Assembly: GCF_932294415.1 (NCBI RefSeq)
Contig: NC_065535.1
Span: forward strand, 24,330,782-24,394,781
Length of the DNA stretch: 64,000 bases
From: Quercus robur
Taxonomy: Eukaryota > Streptophyta > Magnoliopsida > Fagales > Fagaceae
Direction: 5' to 3'
Shown: one piece after another, positions 45,196-56,315 of the stretch
How positions within the stretch are numbered: the stretch's first letter is position 1
How the letters are laid out: each line of letters starts with the position of its first letter
Position numbers and translations under genes: made by a program
The notes under the pieces: model-generated
The model's input: only the letters and a program-made list of their open reading frames with translations
What the model was told of the DNA's origin: nothing
Database searches by the model: none

Positions 45196-45442
45196 TTTTC
45201 AAATAGAGAGGACAAGAGGTTTTTTATTTTACATTCCATCACTTACGGAGGTGGATCTATGAATGTTAGTTGTATCTTCCACTCACAGTTTATTAACCCA
45301 ATAATTGTGAAACTTTTTTTTTTTTTTTTTGCTAAACAACTGTGAAACTTCTTGTTAAAAACACTGTATATATAGCATTACTGTTTTCAAAAACTTTTTA
45401 TTGAAAGGAATGTACAATAAACCCTCTTTTCCTATTCCTCCA
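45196..45442. mobile_element. Fold-back MITE, block B copy
   Basis: It is the counterpart of 6918-7144 with a T-run insertion (about 45311-45330) and a decayed right arm. Confidence 0.6.
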
Positions 45443-47051
45443 TTTCTCAGATCGGATTGTTATTTAATAATTCTTTAATATAGTTCTATATTTTTTAGAA
45501 AATTCAATTTTGCATCATATATATATATTTCGTATATTTAATAATATATTAATTTGATCATTGATTTACTCTGTTGTTTTTAATTTTGAGTTCTGAAATT
45601 ATGTGATCAAATGATTAAATTTACCATATCACAATAGTTTATACTTTTGGGATAATCGGTAATTTAACAAATTGAGATATATCAGTGTCTTTCTAACAAC
45701 AAAATTAACATCTTGAGTGTCATTCAACAAATCAATTCAATTCACTTTTTAATTCTTTTTCTTTTTGCACTTAGACATGCAGTATTATGCCTATAGATTA
45801 TTGAAGTTGCACTTTTTTATGATTCAATTGTTATAATAAATTTTAGAAGAAGAATTCAAACCATATTTCTTCTTATAAAGGAGATTGTGTAATGCCATCA
45901 GACTACAAAACTCTTAATAATATAGTAGAATTTCTAATTTCCATCCAAATGCAAAATTTGCATATAGTTTCAATGAAATGGTTTTAGATGTATTGCGGTG
46001 GAGGCTTTGATTTTTTCATTATACACTTTATTTCTCACGATTAAATTTTGAATTCAGTTTAATAAATGTTGGGGACTGAAAATATTGACAAATATCATTG
46101 TCTTAGATAATTACAACACTATGTTATTGGATTGGTGGAAGATTTGGAGTATAATTATTTGACAAGGGTTTCGAAGTTGGGAGCGGCAGTTTTAACTTTT
46201 AACGTCAGAACTTAGAAGCGGACAGCAGATAATTGAAGATGGGATGGCTGATTATTTTGGCTGTATTTTATGTTTTTAAATAATTTATTATTATTTATTA
46301 TTTGTATTTTAAAAATTGACAACGCCACTCTTCATAATGTATTTTTAATTTTTTGATAAGAAAAAATAAAATTAAAAAAAAATTTACCAGTTGAGCTAAC
46401 AAAAACCCACCATCTTTCATAATTCACTTCCAAAAATAGGGTCAATGCCTGATTACTCTGATGTATGATCTAGTGGCCTGCTTTGCTCGTTTGCTGTGAT
46501 TCCTGAATTGGTAGACATAGAATTTAACTTATGGTAATGATTTTTGTTTTTCATTAAACTACGATATCAATCGATTTAACAGTAGAAAGTTGAATTTGAA
46601 TCTCAAATTTTTATTTAACAACAGAAAATTTTACTAATTGAGCTATTTGGAACCTATAAGACAAGTGTTTATTGATAACATTATTTCTAGGCTGAATATA
46701 GTACTTCACGTGTTGTTAGTACTGTGTTTAAGTTGTTTTTTTCGTTTTTTGAGGGTTTAATAAGTTATTTTCCATTGCAAATTAGGGAGGTTGTTACTTT
46801 GACAGAGCTGCAGTATTTTAGTAGCTAGTGATGCCAAATGGCAGTAACTAGTTTACCACTAATTCTATGAGTATCTTTGTTTTCTTTGTGTTCTTTCCAA
46901 ACCAGACGTATTACATCTGGACTTATTGGCCCACAATACCTGATTAAGTTAACTTTGCATCGATCCTTTGAACAAATTCTGAGATTATTCTCATTGGTAT
47001 TCACAAAGGAAACGATTTTCCAAAAATTTCCCTCTCAGTCTCTTTGCAGGA
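45443..47051 (+). promoter_or_regulatory. Upstream region of EG45-like gene 2
   Basis: It is colinear with 7150-9720 but without the 1.12-kb transposon found in block A, and with small insertions such as 46335-46410. It keeps the tandem-unit start (AACTTTTAACGTCAGAAC at about 46195). No separate gene seen. Confidence 0.45.
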
Positions 47052-47668
47052 ATGGCGAAGCTTCAACTTTTCTTTCAAAGCCTATTTGTGATTCTGGCAG
47101 CGTTTTTTTGTCTCTCTCATGCTGATGTTGGCACAGCTGCCCAATATAAAGCCCCATATTTACGTAAGTGACACTGGACAAATCAAATGTGACTTTCATA
47201 AATAACTTCCATGACTGCGATTCAAAACTTTGAACTGTTTATTTTATTTTTCTTTCTACACAGCCACAGCCTGTTATGGAAATGATTCTTCACAGTTACC
47301 TTCGAGCAACCTGTTCGCATCGGTCAACGAGGATATATGGTACTTTGGTGCCGCCTGTGCGAGACAGTATTTGGTGCGGTGCATAAGCGCGGCTCAGCCT
47401 GGAACTTGCAAACCCGGCCAGACAGTTCAAGTAAAGATTGTTGATCGTGCACTTTCTTCAGTTTCTAGGCCTTCCCAGAATGATGCTACCTTGGTTCTTT
47501 CTACAACTGCATTTGAGATGATAGCCAACCCTTCGGCTTCATTCATTAACATAGAATTCCAACAGTGAGTCTCTGTTGTCATTCTTCATTTTCACTTTTC
47601 CCCATCAGCCCCTTAATTTTTCTTTTGGTCTTTATGGTTTTGATTTTTATTTAATGTGCAGGGCTTGA
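47052..47668 (+). CDS. EG45-like domain secreted protein, paralogue 2 (3 exons)
   Basis: The exons are 47052-47163, 47264-47564 and 47662-47668 (139 residues), the same phases as paralogue 1. The signal peptide is at residues 1-24 (LSHA cut). The core reads TACYGNDSSQ, DIWYFGAACARQYLVRCISA, GTCKPGQTVQVKIVDRALSS and ends IEFQQA. Changes against both other copies hit normally constant places: NEDIWYFGAACARQ for GEGIWDNGAACGRQ, AFEMIA for AFGMIA, and a C-terminal Ala for Val. The exon 1 donor is the strong GTAAGT. The frame is open, but these changes suggest relaxed or shifted selection. Predicted to be secreted to the apoplast; function inferred from family only. Confidence 0.85.
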
Positions 47669-47826
47669 AGTCAACACAGTATTTGATTGATGAGGTGAGG
47701 GAGCCCATCACTTTTTTACATAAGGGCATAGCAGAGCCAAGGGTTGCCCCCTTTGTTAGAAGTTAAACTTGTTTGTTTTTTAATTAAAGTTTCATTAATA
47801 AATTAAACAAGATTTTACCAAATGCA

Positions 47827-48354
47827 TGTTGGTGGTTTCCTGAAGTTATGTGTGGGTTTTTATAAATGTATGGGTATAGAAAATAAATGTCTTGGGAGTC
47901 AAAAGATTTGATGGCATATAATATATATATACCTTCTGCATCTGTCAATCTCAAAGAGTTCTCCCACTCTTTCCCTTCTACACTCTCTTCTTTTGTGTGT
48001 TTTGTGAGTGTGAGTCACTTTCTTTGGCTGGTGTGTGAGATTTTGGGATTGCAAGTGAGGAAAGGCCTACTAATTCCCATCAAAATGGTATAATTAGAGC
48101 ATACCAGTTTGTAGAGAGAATGACTATTGCCATTGGGATCAAGTCATTCCAAATTCCCCAACTTATCAAAGGAAATTTTGATAATTGAAGCATCCAAATA
48201 AAGAAATTACTTAAGATCCCAAAAGGCATTACTTGGATCCCAAGTTGTATGGAGATTGTGGAGAAAAGTTACGAGGAGCTAGTCACATGAAGCATCGTTG
48301 TCTCCAAATTGAAAGGAAACCTTGCAAAAGACTCAGAAGAAATATCAACAAACT
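47827..48354 (+). pseudogene. Copia LTR end plus truncated gag relic (block B)
   Basis: An LTR of about 256 bp (47827-48082) is followed by ATGGTATAATTAGAGC (decayed tRNA-iMet primer site) and gag from ATG 48120: MTIAIGIKSFQIPQLIKGNF. It is the same insertion as 10534-11600 but about 1.3 kb of the block A sequence (to about 12370) is deleted after 48354. Confidence 0.75.
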
Positions 48355-48778
48355 CTGAAAAAAGAATAACAAAATAAGTATAAAGTTGAAAAGCACCATA
48401 TAAAACACGATGACACCAATATATACCATCCCTAATTCTCCAAAAAAAAATCACCATTACTACTTGAAGCCTGTACAAACAAAGAAAAATCAAATTAAAA
48501 TTTAAAGAGAACTAAAAGATTACCTGAAAGTAATAGAGATTATTCTTAAACCAATGATCAAAACTACAAAGAAATTTGAGAAATAGGGATCAAGTCTCTC
48601 CAAGTAGATTATGAAAGAGAGACTAAAATTTGAGAGGAAATTTGGAGTTAGTAGATATGAGAGAAAGATGGAAATTTGAGAGATGAAATTTGTAGTTAGT
48701 TGATAAATTTGAATATTGAGATAGGCATGAGTAGGAGAAAGAGGGAAACTAAGACGTGAAAAAAATAAAATAAGAAAT

Positions 48779-48810
<32 letters not shown>

Positions 48811-49170
48811 TGTGGGTAAGAGAAAGAGGGAAACTAAAATGAGAAAAAAAAAAGTGGGTGGGGGGGGGGGGGGAGAGACAAGTGTGGGTGAGATGAGAAA
48901 TTGAAATGAGAAAAAAAAAATGATAGACATGGGTGAGAGAGGAAACTGAGATGAAAAAATAATAATAAGTATTGCCAATTTCTCAAATTTTCCTGCTAGT
49001 CAATTATTCACCTCTATTACATCAAATTAAGAAGGTTGATGTGAAATAAGGATTTAACCTATTACAATAATATAATTTGATGTAAAATAAAAGATTACCT
49101 ATTGCATGCAACAACATATCTTAATGTAAAATAAGAGTTAGCTATTATGAAAACCTATAATGAACATAGA
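48355..49170. mobile_element. Remnant of the CACTA-like element, block B
   Basis: GA-rich tracts and ACCTATTGCATGCAACAACA-type subterminal repeats are colinear with 12370-13110. Both ends are lost to deletions. It contains a G run (about 48860-48874). Confidence 0.5.
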
Positions 49171-49663
49171 AAAAAAAATCCTCAACATTAGCAGTCGATA
49201 CTGAAAACATTTATATTTGAGATTTGCTTGCCAAGTTGACAAATAGTGTCATTAGTGTCTACAATATAAAAAATTTAATATATAACACATAAACACATAT
49301 TGAAAATGAGTAAAAGGAATTAAGTTTAAAATTTTATAATAAAAGTTTGCTGAATGGATTAGATACAAGTTCAGCCCAGTAGGATCGAGGTGTCATATCA
49401 AAATTGGGTGCAAGTTAGAAACTTATTTAATTAAAACAAATTGCTCGCTATTTCTATTATCCATATCCTTTTTTTTTAAAGGTCAGGGCAGATTGACTGG
49501 TGTGGATCCAATTTTGCAAGGTTACATCTGGCAATCCTATTCCATGCGCACAATAAAAGTGTCATAAACTTTGGGGAATTGTTCATACACACTCATTGAT
49601 ATTCATTCCATATACAATTGTTTATAATTTTACACACGATGTACACAATTTTTATTCATGTCT

Positions 49664-49697
<34 letters not shown>

Positions 49698-49937
49698 GCT
49701 GAATACATGTTTGTGGTACCTACGAACAATCAGCTGTGGAAAGGTGTTTGGTCTTTGAATTGTCCGAATAAAATCAAGAATCTAATGTGGCGAGCCTGTC
49801 GTAATTCTTTGCCTACGAAGGTTAACTTGGTACGACGAACTATCCTGAATAACCCAAGCTGTGACCGACGCCTGCAAGATGCAGAATCGACCATTCATGC
49901 TGTTTGGTCCTGCCCTGGACTCGATATTGTTTGGTCA

Positions 49938-50877
49938 TGTTAAATATTAGCATTGATACACCATGTTGAATATGCTAGTATAGATGCGGAAGCGAAAGCA
50001 TAAAATATAAAACACAATAACACACGAGGGTTACGTGGTTCAGCCTAACGGCCTACATCCACGGAAAAAACCCTAAAGGGCTACATTAATAATATATTAG
50101 AGTGTAATACAAATCCTGTGTTACAATGAATCATAACATGTGTATATATAGTAGACTGAACTCTAGACTAATAGACTTCTAGTACAAGTAGGAGACTTGG
50201 CTTGCACACAAAATAGAATTAGACTTGGGCCTATGCTAATGGACTAATATATCTCTAACACCCCCTCTCAAACTCAAGATGGAAGCTTGATGAAATCTTG
50301 AGATTTGATAAGGTTGAGAAGATCCCTTGAATGAAGTTTGGCTCTGTGACGGTAGTTTGAGGAAGGCAATGGTCTTGCAGTGTTGATGCGACTTCTAACG
50401 GTGGCTTGACTATACCGGAGAGTTTTGACGGCAGCAGTAGGAAGCCAAAGAAGATGAACGCAGCGAAAAATAACACCGAGGAAGACAAAGATTGCTCTTA
50501 AATATACCATAAGGACAGAAAACCATGACCACAGGAAGGTGGCTCTGATACCATGTTAAATATTAGCATTGATACACCATGTTGAATATGCTAGTATAGA
50601 TGCGGAAGCGAAAGCATAAAGTATAAAACACAATAACACACGAGGGTTACGTGGTTCAGCCTAACGGCTTACATCCACGGAAAAAAACCCTAAAGGGCTA
50701 CATTAATAATATATTAGAGTGTAGTACAAATCCTATGTTACAATGAATCATAACATGTGTATATATAGTAGACTAAACCCTAGACTAATAGACTTCTAGT
50801 ACAAGTAGGAGACTTGGCTTGCACACAAAATAGAATTAGGCTTGGGCCTATGCTAATGGGCTAATATATCTCTAACA
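49938..50877 (-). mobile_element. TRIM retrotransposon with exact 5-bp duplication GGTCA
   Basis: Two LTRs (49938-50260 and 50554-50877, TGTTAAATATTAG to ATCTCTAACA) flank 293 bp. TGGCTCTGATACCA (50540-50553) is the inverse complement of the tRNA-iMet primer site and sits beside the right LTR, so the element is on the minus strand; the pyrimidine tract CCCCCTCTC (50261-50269) is the inverse of its polypurine tract. GGTCA flanks both sides (49933-49937, 50878-50882). No coding capacity worth the name. The LTRs differ at only a handful of bases, so it is young. Confidence 0.95.
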
Positions 50878-51081
50878 GGTCAAACCCGATCCTGTGGAGT
50901 GCTAGACGAACCAGACAATTTGTGGACTTTAAGGAGCTACTGTCTTGGATGATTACTAATCACCAGGACCTAGAGTTGTTTGCAACTATCGCCTGGTCAG
51001 TTTGGACACATAGGAATCAAGTACGTCTCTTACAGAACTGCTGCAATCTCTCCCAGATAACTCAACTCGCAAAGGAACGAC

Positions 51082-51633
51082 ATGGCAAGTTTCTTGCAAT
51101 GCAACAACCCAGAACTCCAATCATTCCTCGCCCGTGTTAAGTGGCTCCCCCCCTCGGTTGATTGCCTCAAAATCAATTTCGATGGTGCCATTTTCAAAGT
51201 GGAGGAATTATCTGGTATTGGAGTCGCCATTCGAGAAAGTCACGGCTTGGTCATCGCCTTGCTCTCTGAGAAGCTCCCAAGAGCTTACAGTGCAGAAGAA
51301 GTGGAGGTGCTAGCTGCTGCCAGGGCTCTTGTTTTTGCTAGGGAGATAGGTGTTGATAATATCATTTTGGAAGGGGACTCGAGCACTGTTATCAAAGCCC
51401 TGCAGGGGGAGGACCGGTCTCTTTCAGCTTGTGGCCTTTTGATTGAGGATGTCAAACTCCTGTCTAGATCTTTCTCTAAATTACTTTACTCGCATACTAG
51501 GAGAGAAAGTAATAAGTTAGCTTATAGTTTAGCACGTTTTTCGATTAGTATTTCTGATTTTGAGGTTTTGATGGAATTTGTTCCTTCACCTCTTGTTCCT
51601 ATTTTTCAAGTTGATTTAGCCGGGGATTCTTAA
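51082..51633 (+). pseudogene. LINE-derived RNase H-like domain (RVT_3)
   Basis: A 183-codon open frame has the RVT_3 RNase H fold found at the C-terminus of plant LINE ORF2: DCLKINFDGAIFKVEELSGI, AEEVEVLAAARALVFAREIG, IILEGDSSTVIKALQG and HTRRESNKLAYSLARFS. The first Asp (NFDGA), Glu (EEVEV), Asp (EGDSS) and a final position (NKLAY for the usual N-x-x-A-D/H) are visible. It is the tail of the LINE at 49690-51700; a frameshift separates it from the preceding WSVWTHRNQV segment. Confidence 0.8.
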
Positions 51634-51700
51634 TAAGATGAGTTATAGTTTTTCAATTTTCACCCTCCAAAAAATAAAAATAAATTTTTTTTATACGAAA

Positions 51701-53162
51701 AATTAAAAATTAAACCATGGAATATTGAATGATTTATGGAAAATGTAAATAAAGAGCGTACTAGAATCAATGATCCCATAAACTTTTTAAACAAATAAAA
51801 TGGAGTACGACGTGTCAAGATTGGAAGCTTCAGTCTTCAGATAATAAACTTTACTTTACGTGTTGGGGTTCATGCATCTACGTACGATTGTGAACTTGAC
51901 TTTCTGCTTTGATTGGCCTTATGAAAATCTCTCTAGAACTTCGCTCCAACGTCCAATATCTAACCTGGCTAAATTCAGGTTTAAACCTGAATTCTCCACG
52001 TACGAACTTATTTCGAGCGTTCCACGGCCATGCTGTTGTTGCCGATTGGGCACTGGCATCCTGTACTTAATTGCTGACTAAAATGTCTATTTGGCTTAAA
52101 GCTATTGATTTTTAACTTTTTACTTTTTGTCTTAGATTTTTTAAAAAAAATTAATGTTACCTTTTAGTTTTTTTGTTACATATTTAACCTAAAAACTACC
52201 AAAAATTATATCTTCTGTATTGAACTATGCAAATAAGCTACAGAATAAACTATGAGATACCAAAACGGTTGTTGCCTTGTGACTGCGCTATATGGCGGCA
52301 GCTTACGACTTTTTTAAGCTCTAGCTAGCTGTATGTTGAAGCAGTGAGTTATAAGTTTATTTGTATAAGAAACGTCAGGGAATGAAAATATTGAAACACA
52401 TCATTGTCTTAGACATTTACAACACAACGTTATTGGGATTGACGGAAAATTCGAAGAGTAACATTTGACAAAGATTTCGAAGTTGGGAACTGCAATTTTA
52501 ACTTTTAACGTTAGAATGGACCGCATGGCAAATAATCGGAAATAGGACATGCAAAAGCGCCTGAAATTTCGACATAACGACATTATTTTGGCTGTATTAA
52601 TTTCTTATAAATAATCTCTTTAATTCCTTTTTTATTTTTAATTTTAAAAATTGTCAACGTCGCTCTTCATGATATATTGCACACAAGAAAATTCCTATAA
52701 ATAAACATTTTAATCTTCCGCCGTATGAACTCTCCATTTATCTTGTTGAAAAAATTTATATAAAGATAATTTTTTGCATCACTAAAATTTTTCAGAAATT
52801 TACTCTATCTCACCAAAAAAAAAAAAAATAACAAAAACAAAACAAAACAAAAGGTTCTATAACCTTTTTTTTCAAGATAGCTATCAAACACAGGAAAATG
52901 ATATTCTTTTTTAGTAAATATTTTTTGAAAAATAAATTATTTTCTCAGAAAACTTAAAATTGAATCAAACATAACACAAGTATGTAGGATTCAAGATTAT
53001 ATATATTCTGATACGTGCATGGATTGAGTAAGTTGAATGGGTGCGGTCCCTGTAGCGAACGTGTAGAAGCTCTACTATTTGTGTTAAGCCAGTTGCTGTG
53101 TTTAAGGGTTTTTGTTTCTTTTTTTAAGGGTTTAATAAGTTTTTTTTTTTCCAATTTTTTAA
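51701..53162. other. Intergenic, block B tail and tandem-unit start
   Basis: It carries the counterpart of the unknown frame at 14529-14792 (51860-52081), then the repeated unit start (about 52370-52690), the empty site of the block A solo LTR (about 52760) and AT-rich sequence. No recognised gene. Confidence 0.45.
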
Positions 53163-53493
53163 TCTATACCGTTAATAATGGGATTTCCTATTTGGCTTTC
53201 AACATTTTATGTACTAAAATACTCTCACACAAATTCTTAAACTCTCTAAAATACCCTTATCTTTTAGTTAAATAATTTTAAATTAAAAAACACAAACTGG
53301 TTAAAAGTGTAATTTATTGTTCCTAAGTTTTAGGTTTTTTCCTTTATCTTCTCCATTCAACCTAAAACTTAGGACTCTATCTCTATCTCATTTATATATC
53401 ACTTTTAAATATTATAACACTAAATCAAAAAAAAAAAATAGATACATAAAAAATAGTATTATTGCACGCGCAAAGCGCGTGTGATAATTCTAG
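53163..53493 (+). mobile_element. Small non-autonomous Helitron 1
   Basis: It begins TCTATACCGTTAATAATGGG after an A and ends CTAG before a T. A perfect 7-bp-arm hairpin CACGCGC-AAA-GCGCGTG (53465-53481) lies 12 nt before the end. These are the defining Helitron features: 5' TC, 3' hairpin and CTRR, A/T insertion, no inverted repeats or target duplication. It is 331 bp and has no gene. Confidence 0.75.
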
Positions 53494-53561
53494 TTGTTAA
53501 TTAAGGAGGTTGTTATCTTGACCGAGTCTCTTGCAGTGTTTTATATAGTAACAAATGGTAA

Positions 53562-53986
53562 TCTCTATGTTAAGAGGATTCAGAAAGTTAATTATGGTTT
53601 CAAAAAATGTCAAAATAATGCCTAATTTAATTAAATAATTCTTATTCTTACAAATTAAAAATGAGGTTAAAATTGTAATTTAACAAAATTAAAAAAAAAA
53701 AAAAAAAAAAAACTACCAGAGAAACCTTTTTCCTAAAATTAGAATACTCTCTATTTAAATATATCACACGTACATTTAATACATTTTTCCTAAAAATTAG
53801 CACATACTAAAACCAACAGTTTACTCAATTTTAAATCCTAAATTTTAGTTTCTTAAAAACTCCTTCTTGTGTAACCTTACTAAAAATTGATAAATTCAAA
53901 TTGAAAAATTACATTAAACTCAAAATAATAATAAATAAAAAGAGCATCATCGCCAGGTGTGAAGCGCGTGTGATGAAGTTAATTAG
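53562..53986 (+). mobile_element. Small non-autonomous Helitron 2 (eroded)
   Basis: It begins TCTCTATGTTAAGAGGATTC after an A, and ends GTGAAGCGCGTGTGATGAAG then TTAATTAG before a T. The hairpin and CTRR end are partly decayed. Comparison with genes 1 and 2 shows this stretch is extra. It sits 240 bp upstream of gene 3's start codon. Confidence 0.55.
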
Positions 53987-54027
53987 TTTATTACTCGTTT
54001 ATTGTTAAAGCAAGTTGTTACCCCTCG

Positions 54028-54036
54028 CCTATATAA
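54028..54036 (+). promoter_or_regulatory. TATA box of EG45-like gene 3
   Basis: TATATAAAA in CGCCTATATAAAAAGTGG, about 190 bp before the start codon and just right of Helitron 2. It is the clearest core-promoter candidate among the three paralogues; the start of transcription is not known. Confidence 0.45.
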
Positions 54037-54223
54037 AAAGTGGTGGTGGTATTCTTGAACTAATTCTATCATTTTTTTTTTAATTGTGTTCTTTACAAAG
54101 ATAACACCTTACTAAGTTAACTTTACATCCTCTGACCAAGTTATTAATAGATTATTCTCATTGGCACTTCACAACATATAGGACACGATTATTCTCATAT
54201 TTCCCTCTTATCTCTTTGCAGGA

Positions 54224-54975
54224 ATGGTCAAGCTTCAACTTTTCTTTCAAAGCTTGATTGTAATTCTAGCTGTGCTTTTCCATCTCTCTCATGCTGATGT
54301 TGGCACAGCTGCCCATTATAGAACCCCATATTTACGTAAGTGCATGGAATTGGACAAATGTGGCTCCAAAAAATAATTAACTTCCATAACAGTTTTTCAG
54401 AACTTTGAATTTTTTTTTTTTTTTTTTTTTTTTGTGCCTTTTACACAGCCACAGCCTGCTATGGAAACGATGCATCACAGTTCCCCTCGAGCAACCTGTT
54501 CGCATCGGCCGGCGAGGGGATATGGGACAATGGTGCCGCCTGTGGGAGGCAGTATTTGGTGCGGTGCATAAGCGCAGCTCACCCTAGAACTTGCATTCCA
54601 GGCCAAACAATTCAAATAAAGATCGTTGATCGTGCACTCAGTTCAGTTTCTAGGCCTTCCCGGGCTGGTACTACCATTGTTCTTTCTAAAACTGCATTTG
54701 GGATGATTGCCAAACCTACCGCGTCTGCCATTAACATAGAATTCTCGCAGTGAGTCTCTATATTATTGTCTTTCTTCATTTCCACTTTTCACCATTATCC
54801 CCTTAATTTTTCTTTTGGTCTTTATGGTTTTCAATTTTTTTCTTGTTCATATTGTATTTCTTCCCCTATATCCAATCTCTCATTTCCCTTTCCTTAAAAT
54901 TGTCTCGATGGAGGAGGGAACTGTTTTGTTATTCTTCTTGACATTGGAAAATTTTATTTGATTTGCAGGGTTTGA
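54224..54975 (+). CDS. EG45-like domain secreted protein, paralogue 3 (3 exons)
   Basis: The exons are 54224-54335, 54449-54749 and 54969-54975 (139 residues). The start is the ATG after TCTTTGCAGGA, the same as in the other two. The signal peptide runs to LSHA (residue 24). The core reads TACYGNDASQFPSSNLFASA, GEGIWDNGAACGRQYLVRCI, RTCIPGQTIQIKIVDRALSS and ends IEFSQV. It keeps every family residue that gene 2 lost and has strong splice sites (GTAAGT, ACACAG), so it is the best candidate for the functional copy. The second intron is 219 bp, longer than the 97 bp of genes 1 and 2. Predicted role: small apoplastic EG45/plant natriuretic peptide-like protein; expansin-type wall loosening is not expected from one domain alone. 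Confidence 0.9.
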
Positions 54976-55439
54976 AATGGACGTACAATATTTGATTAAT
55001 AAGGTGGGAGAGCCCATCATTATTCTACACAAGTGCAGAGGAAAGGGATCGAGAGGAAGGTGGGAAATTTCCCCTTTGCTTGCCCTAAATGTATTAACAT
55101 AATGTGTTTCTTCGTCATTTTTTTATGTATTTGTTTGATGTATCTCTTTTTTCATTTATACAATAGATGGACCTACTTTTTTATATGTAAACGTCAGTTA
55201 CAAAAAAATAAAAAATAAAAAATAAAAGATAAAAGATAAAATCATTAGTATTTTAAAGTTCAAAACCTATACAAAAAAATTAGAAAACATATAAAGTACC
55301 ACGGATTTTTAATCGTAAAGTTAAAAAAGCATTATTATTACCTGCAAAGTGGTAAAAAAATTCTCAAATTAATAATTTAATGTAATAAATATTACATTAT
55401 TAATACCTAATGAAATAATTTATTCTTTATCAAGTTAGT
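54976..55439. other. Downstream of gene 3, no gene seen
   Basis: AT-rich 3' flank, including AAAATAAAAGATAAAAGATA reiterations near 55205-55240. No clear terminator signal was picked out. Confidence 0.35.
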
Positions 55440-55876
55440 CCCTATTCTTTACATCATATGACAATTTGGTCTCTAACATTTCAATTGTGTCAATTTAGTC
55501 CTTGACTTTTTCAGTGTTGTGTCAATTTAGTCCTTGTCGTTATTCCTTAGATAGAAAAATCTGATGTGTCAAACAAAATAATAAAGAATGATTTTTCATG
55601 CCACATCAACTACAACTTGTACTAGCATGTTAGATTTTTTTTTTTTTTTTAAACTCAAATTTTATGTACTCAGATTATATCACCCTAAAATTTGTAAAAC
55701 CACTTTCAATTTGGTTTCTATCCTTTCAATTGTGTCAATTTGATCCTTAACCTTTTCAGTGACGTGTTAATTTGGTACTTATCATTATCCCCTAGATGGA
55801 AAAATCTGACGTATGAAACGGAATAATAAAAAATGATTTTCCATGCCACATCAACTGAAAACTATACAACCACGTT

Positions 55877-55921
<45 letters not shown>

Positions 55922-55965
55922 TCAAATTTTATGTACTCAGACCATATCACCCTAAAATTTGTAAA
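55440..55965. repeat. Two-unit tandem repeat, about 275 bp each, with expanding T run
   Basis: Both units share TTTCAATTGTGTCAATTT, CATGCCACATCAACT and AACTCAAATTTTATGTACTC. The internal T run is 15 or so in unit 1 (55630-55647) and over 40 in unit 2 (55876-55918). It resembles a widespread plant dispersed repeat; the family is not fixed. Confidence 0.7.
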
Positions 55966-56307
55966 ATCTCTAAAGCCTTCTGTCCAAGAGTGCATGCTTG
56001 CAGAAATTGGTTGCAACTACAAATGAGGAAAACAACGATCATGAAATTCACATCCAGGAAATTCCTGGTGCAACTGCTTTTGAAAGACTCAATTATTGTT
56101 CTTCAAACAACAAAGTCTCTTCTTCTGTGGTCTGAGGAACTCAAAGTGGTTAGCCATTGAAGAGCCATAGTTATGATCTGGGACATTGGTTACTAGGAGA
56201 GAGAGAGAGAGAGAGAAATTAATAAATAATGATATCCAAATGACTGGTAACCGTGTATATTTACACGATTACTGTAACTCAAATGTAAATTTACACAATT
56301 TTAAACA
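55966..56307. other. Intergenic, nothing recognised
   Basis: It contains a (GA)n run at 56199-56215. No gene or known repeat identified. Confidence 0.4.
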
Positions 56308-56315
56308 AGCTGATG

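Larger units (their letters stand above)
49690..51700 (+). mobile_element. LINE (L1-type) 3' fragment split by a TRIM
   Basis: This is an insertion in block B relative to block A (empty site about 14428-14442). The left part (49700-49937) encodes the zf-RVT motif: NQLWKGVWSLNCPNKIKNLM, WRACRNSLPTK, and C..RLQDAESTIHAVWSCPGLD. The right part (50878-51633) encodes LFATIAWSVWTHRNQV and, after a frame change at about 51080-51110, an RNase H-like domain. A T run of about 30 sits at the left junction (49667-49696). 5' truncation is usual for LINEs. Confidence 0.8.
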
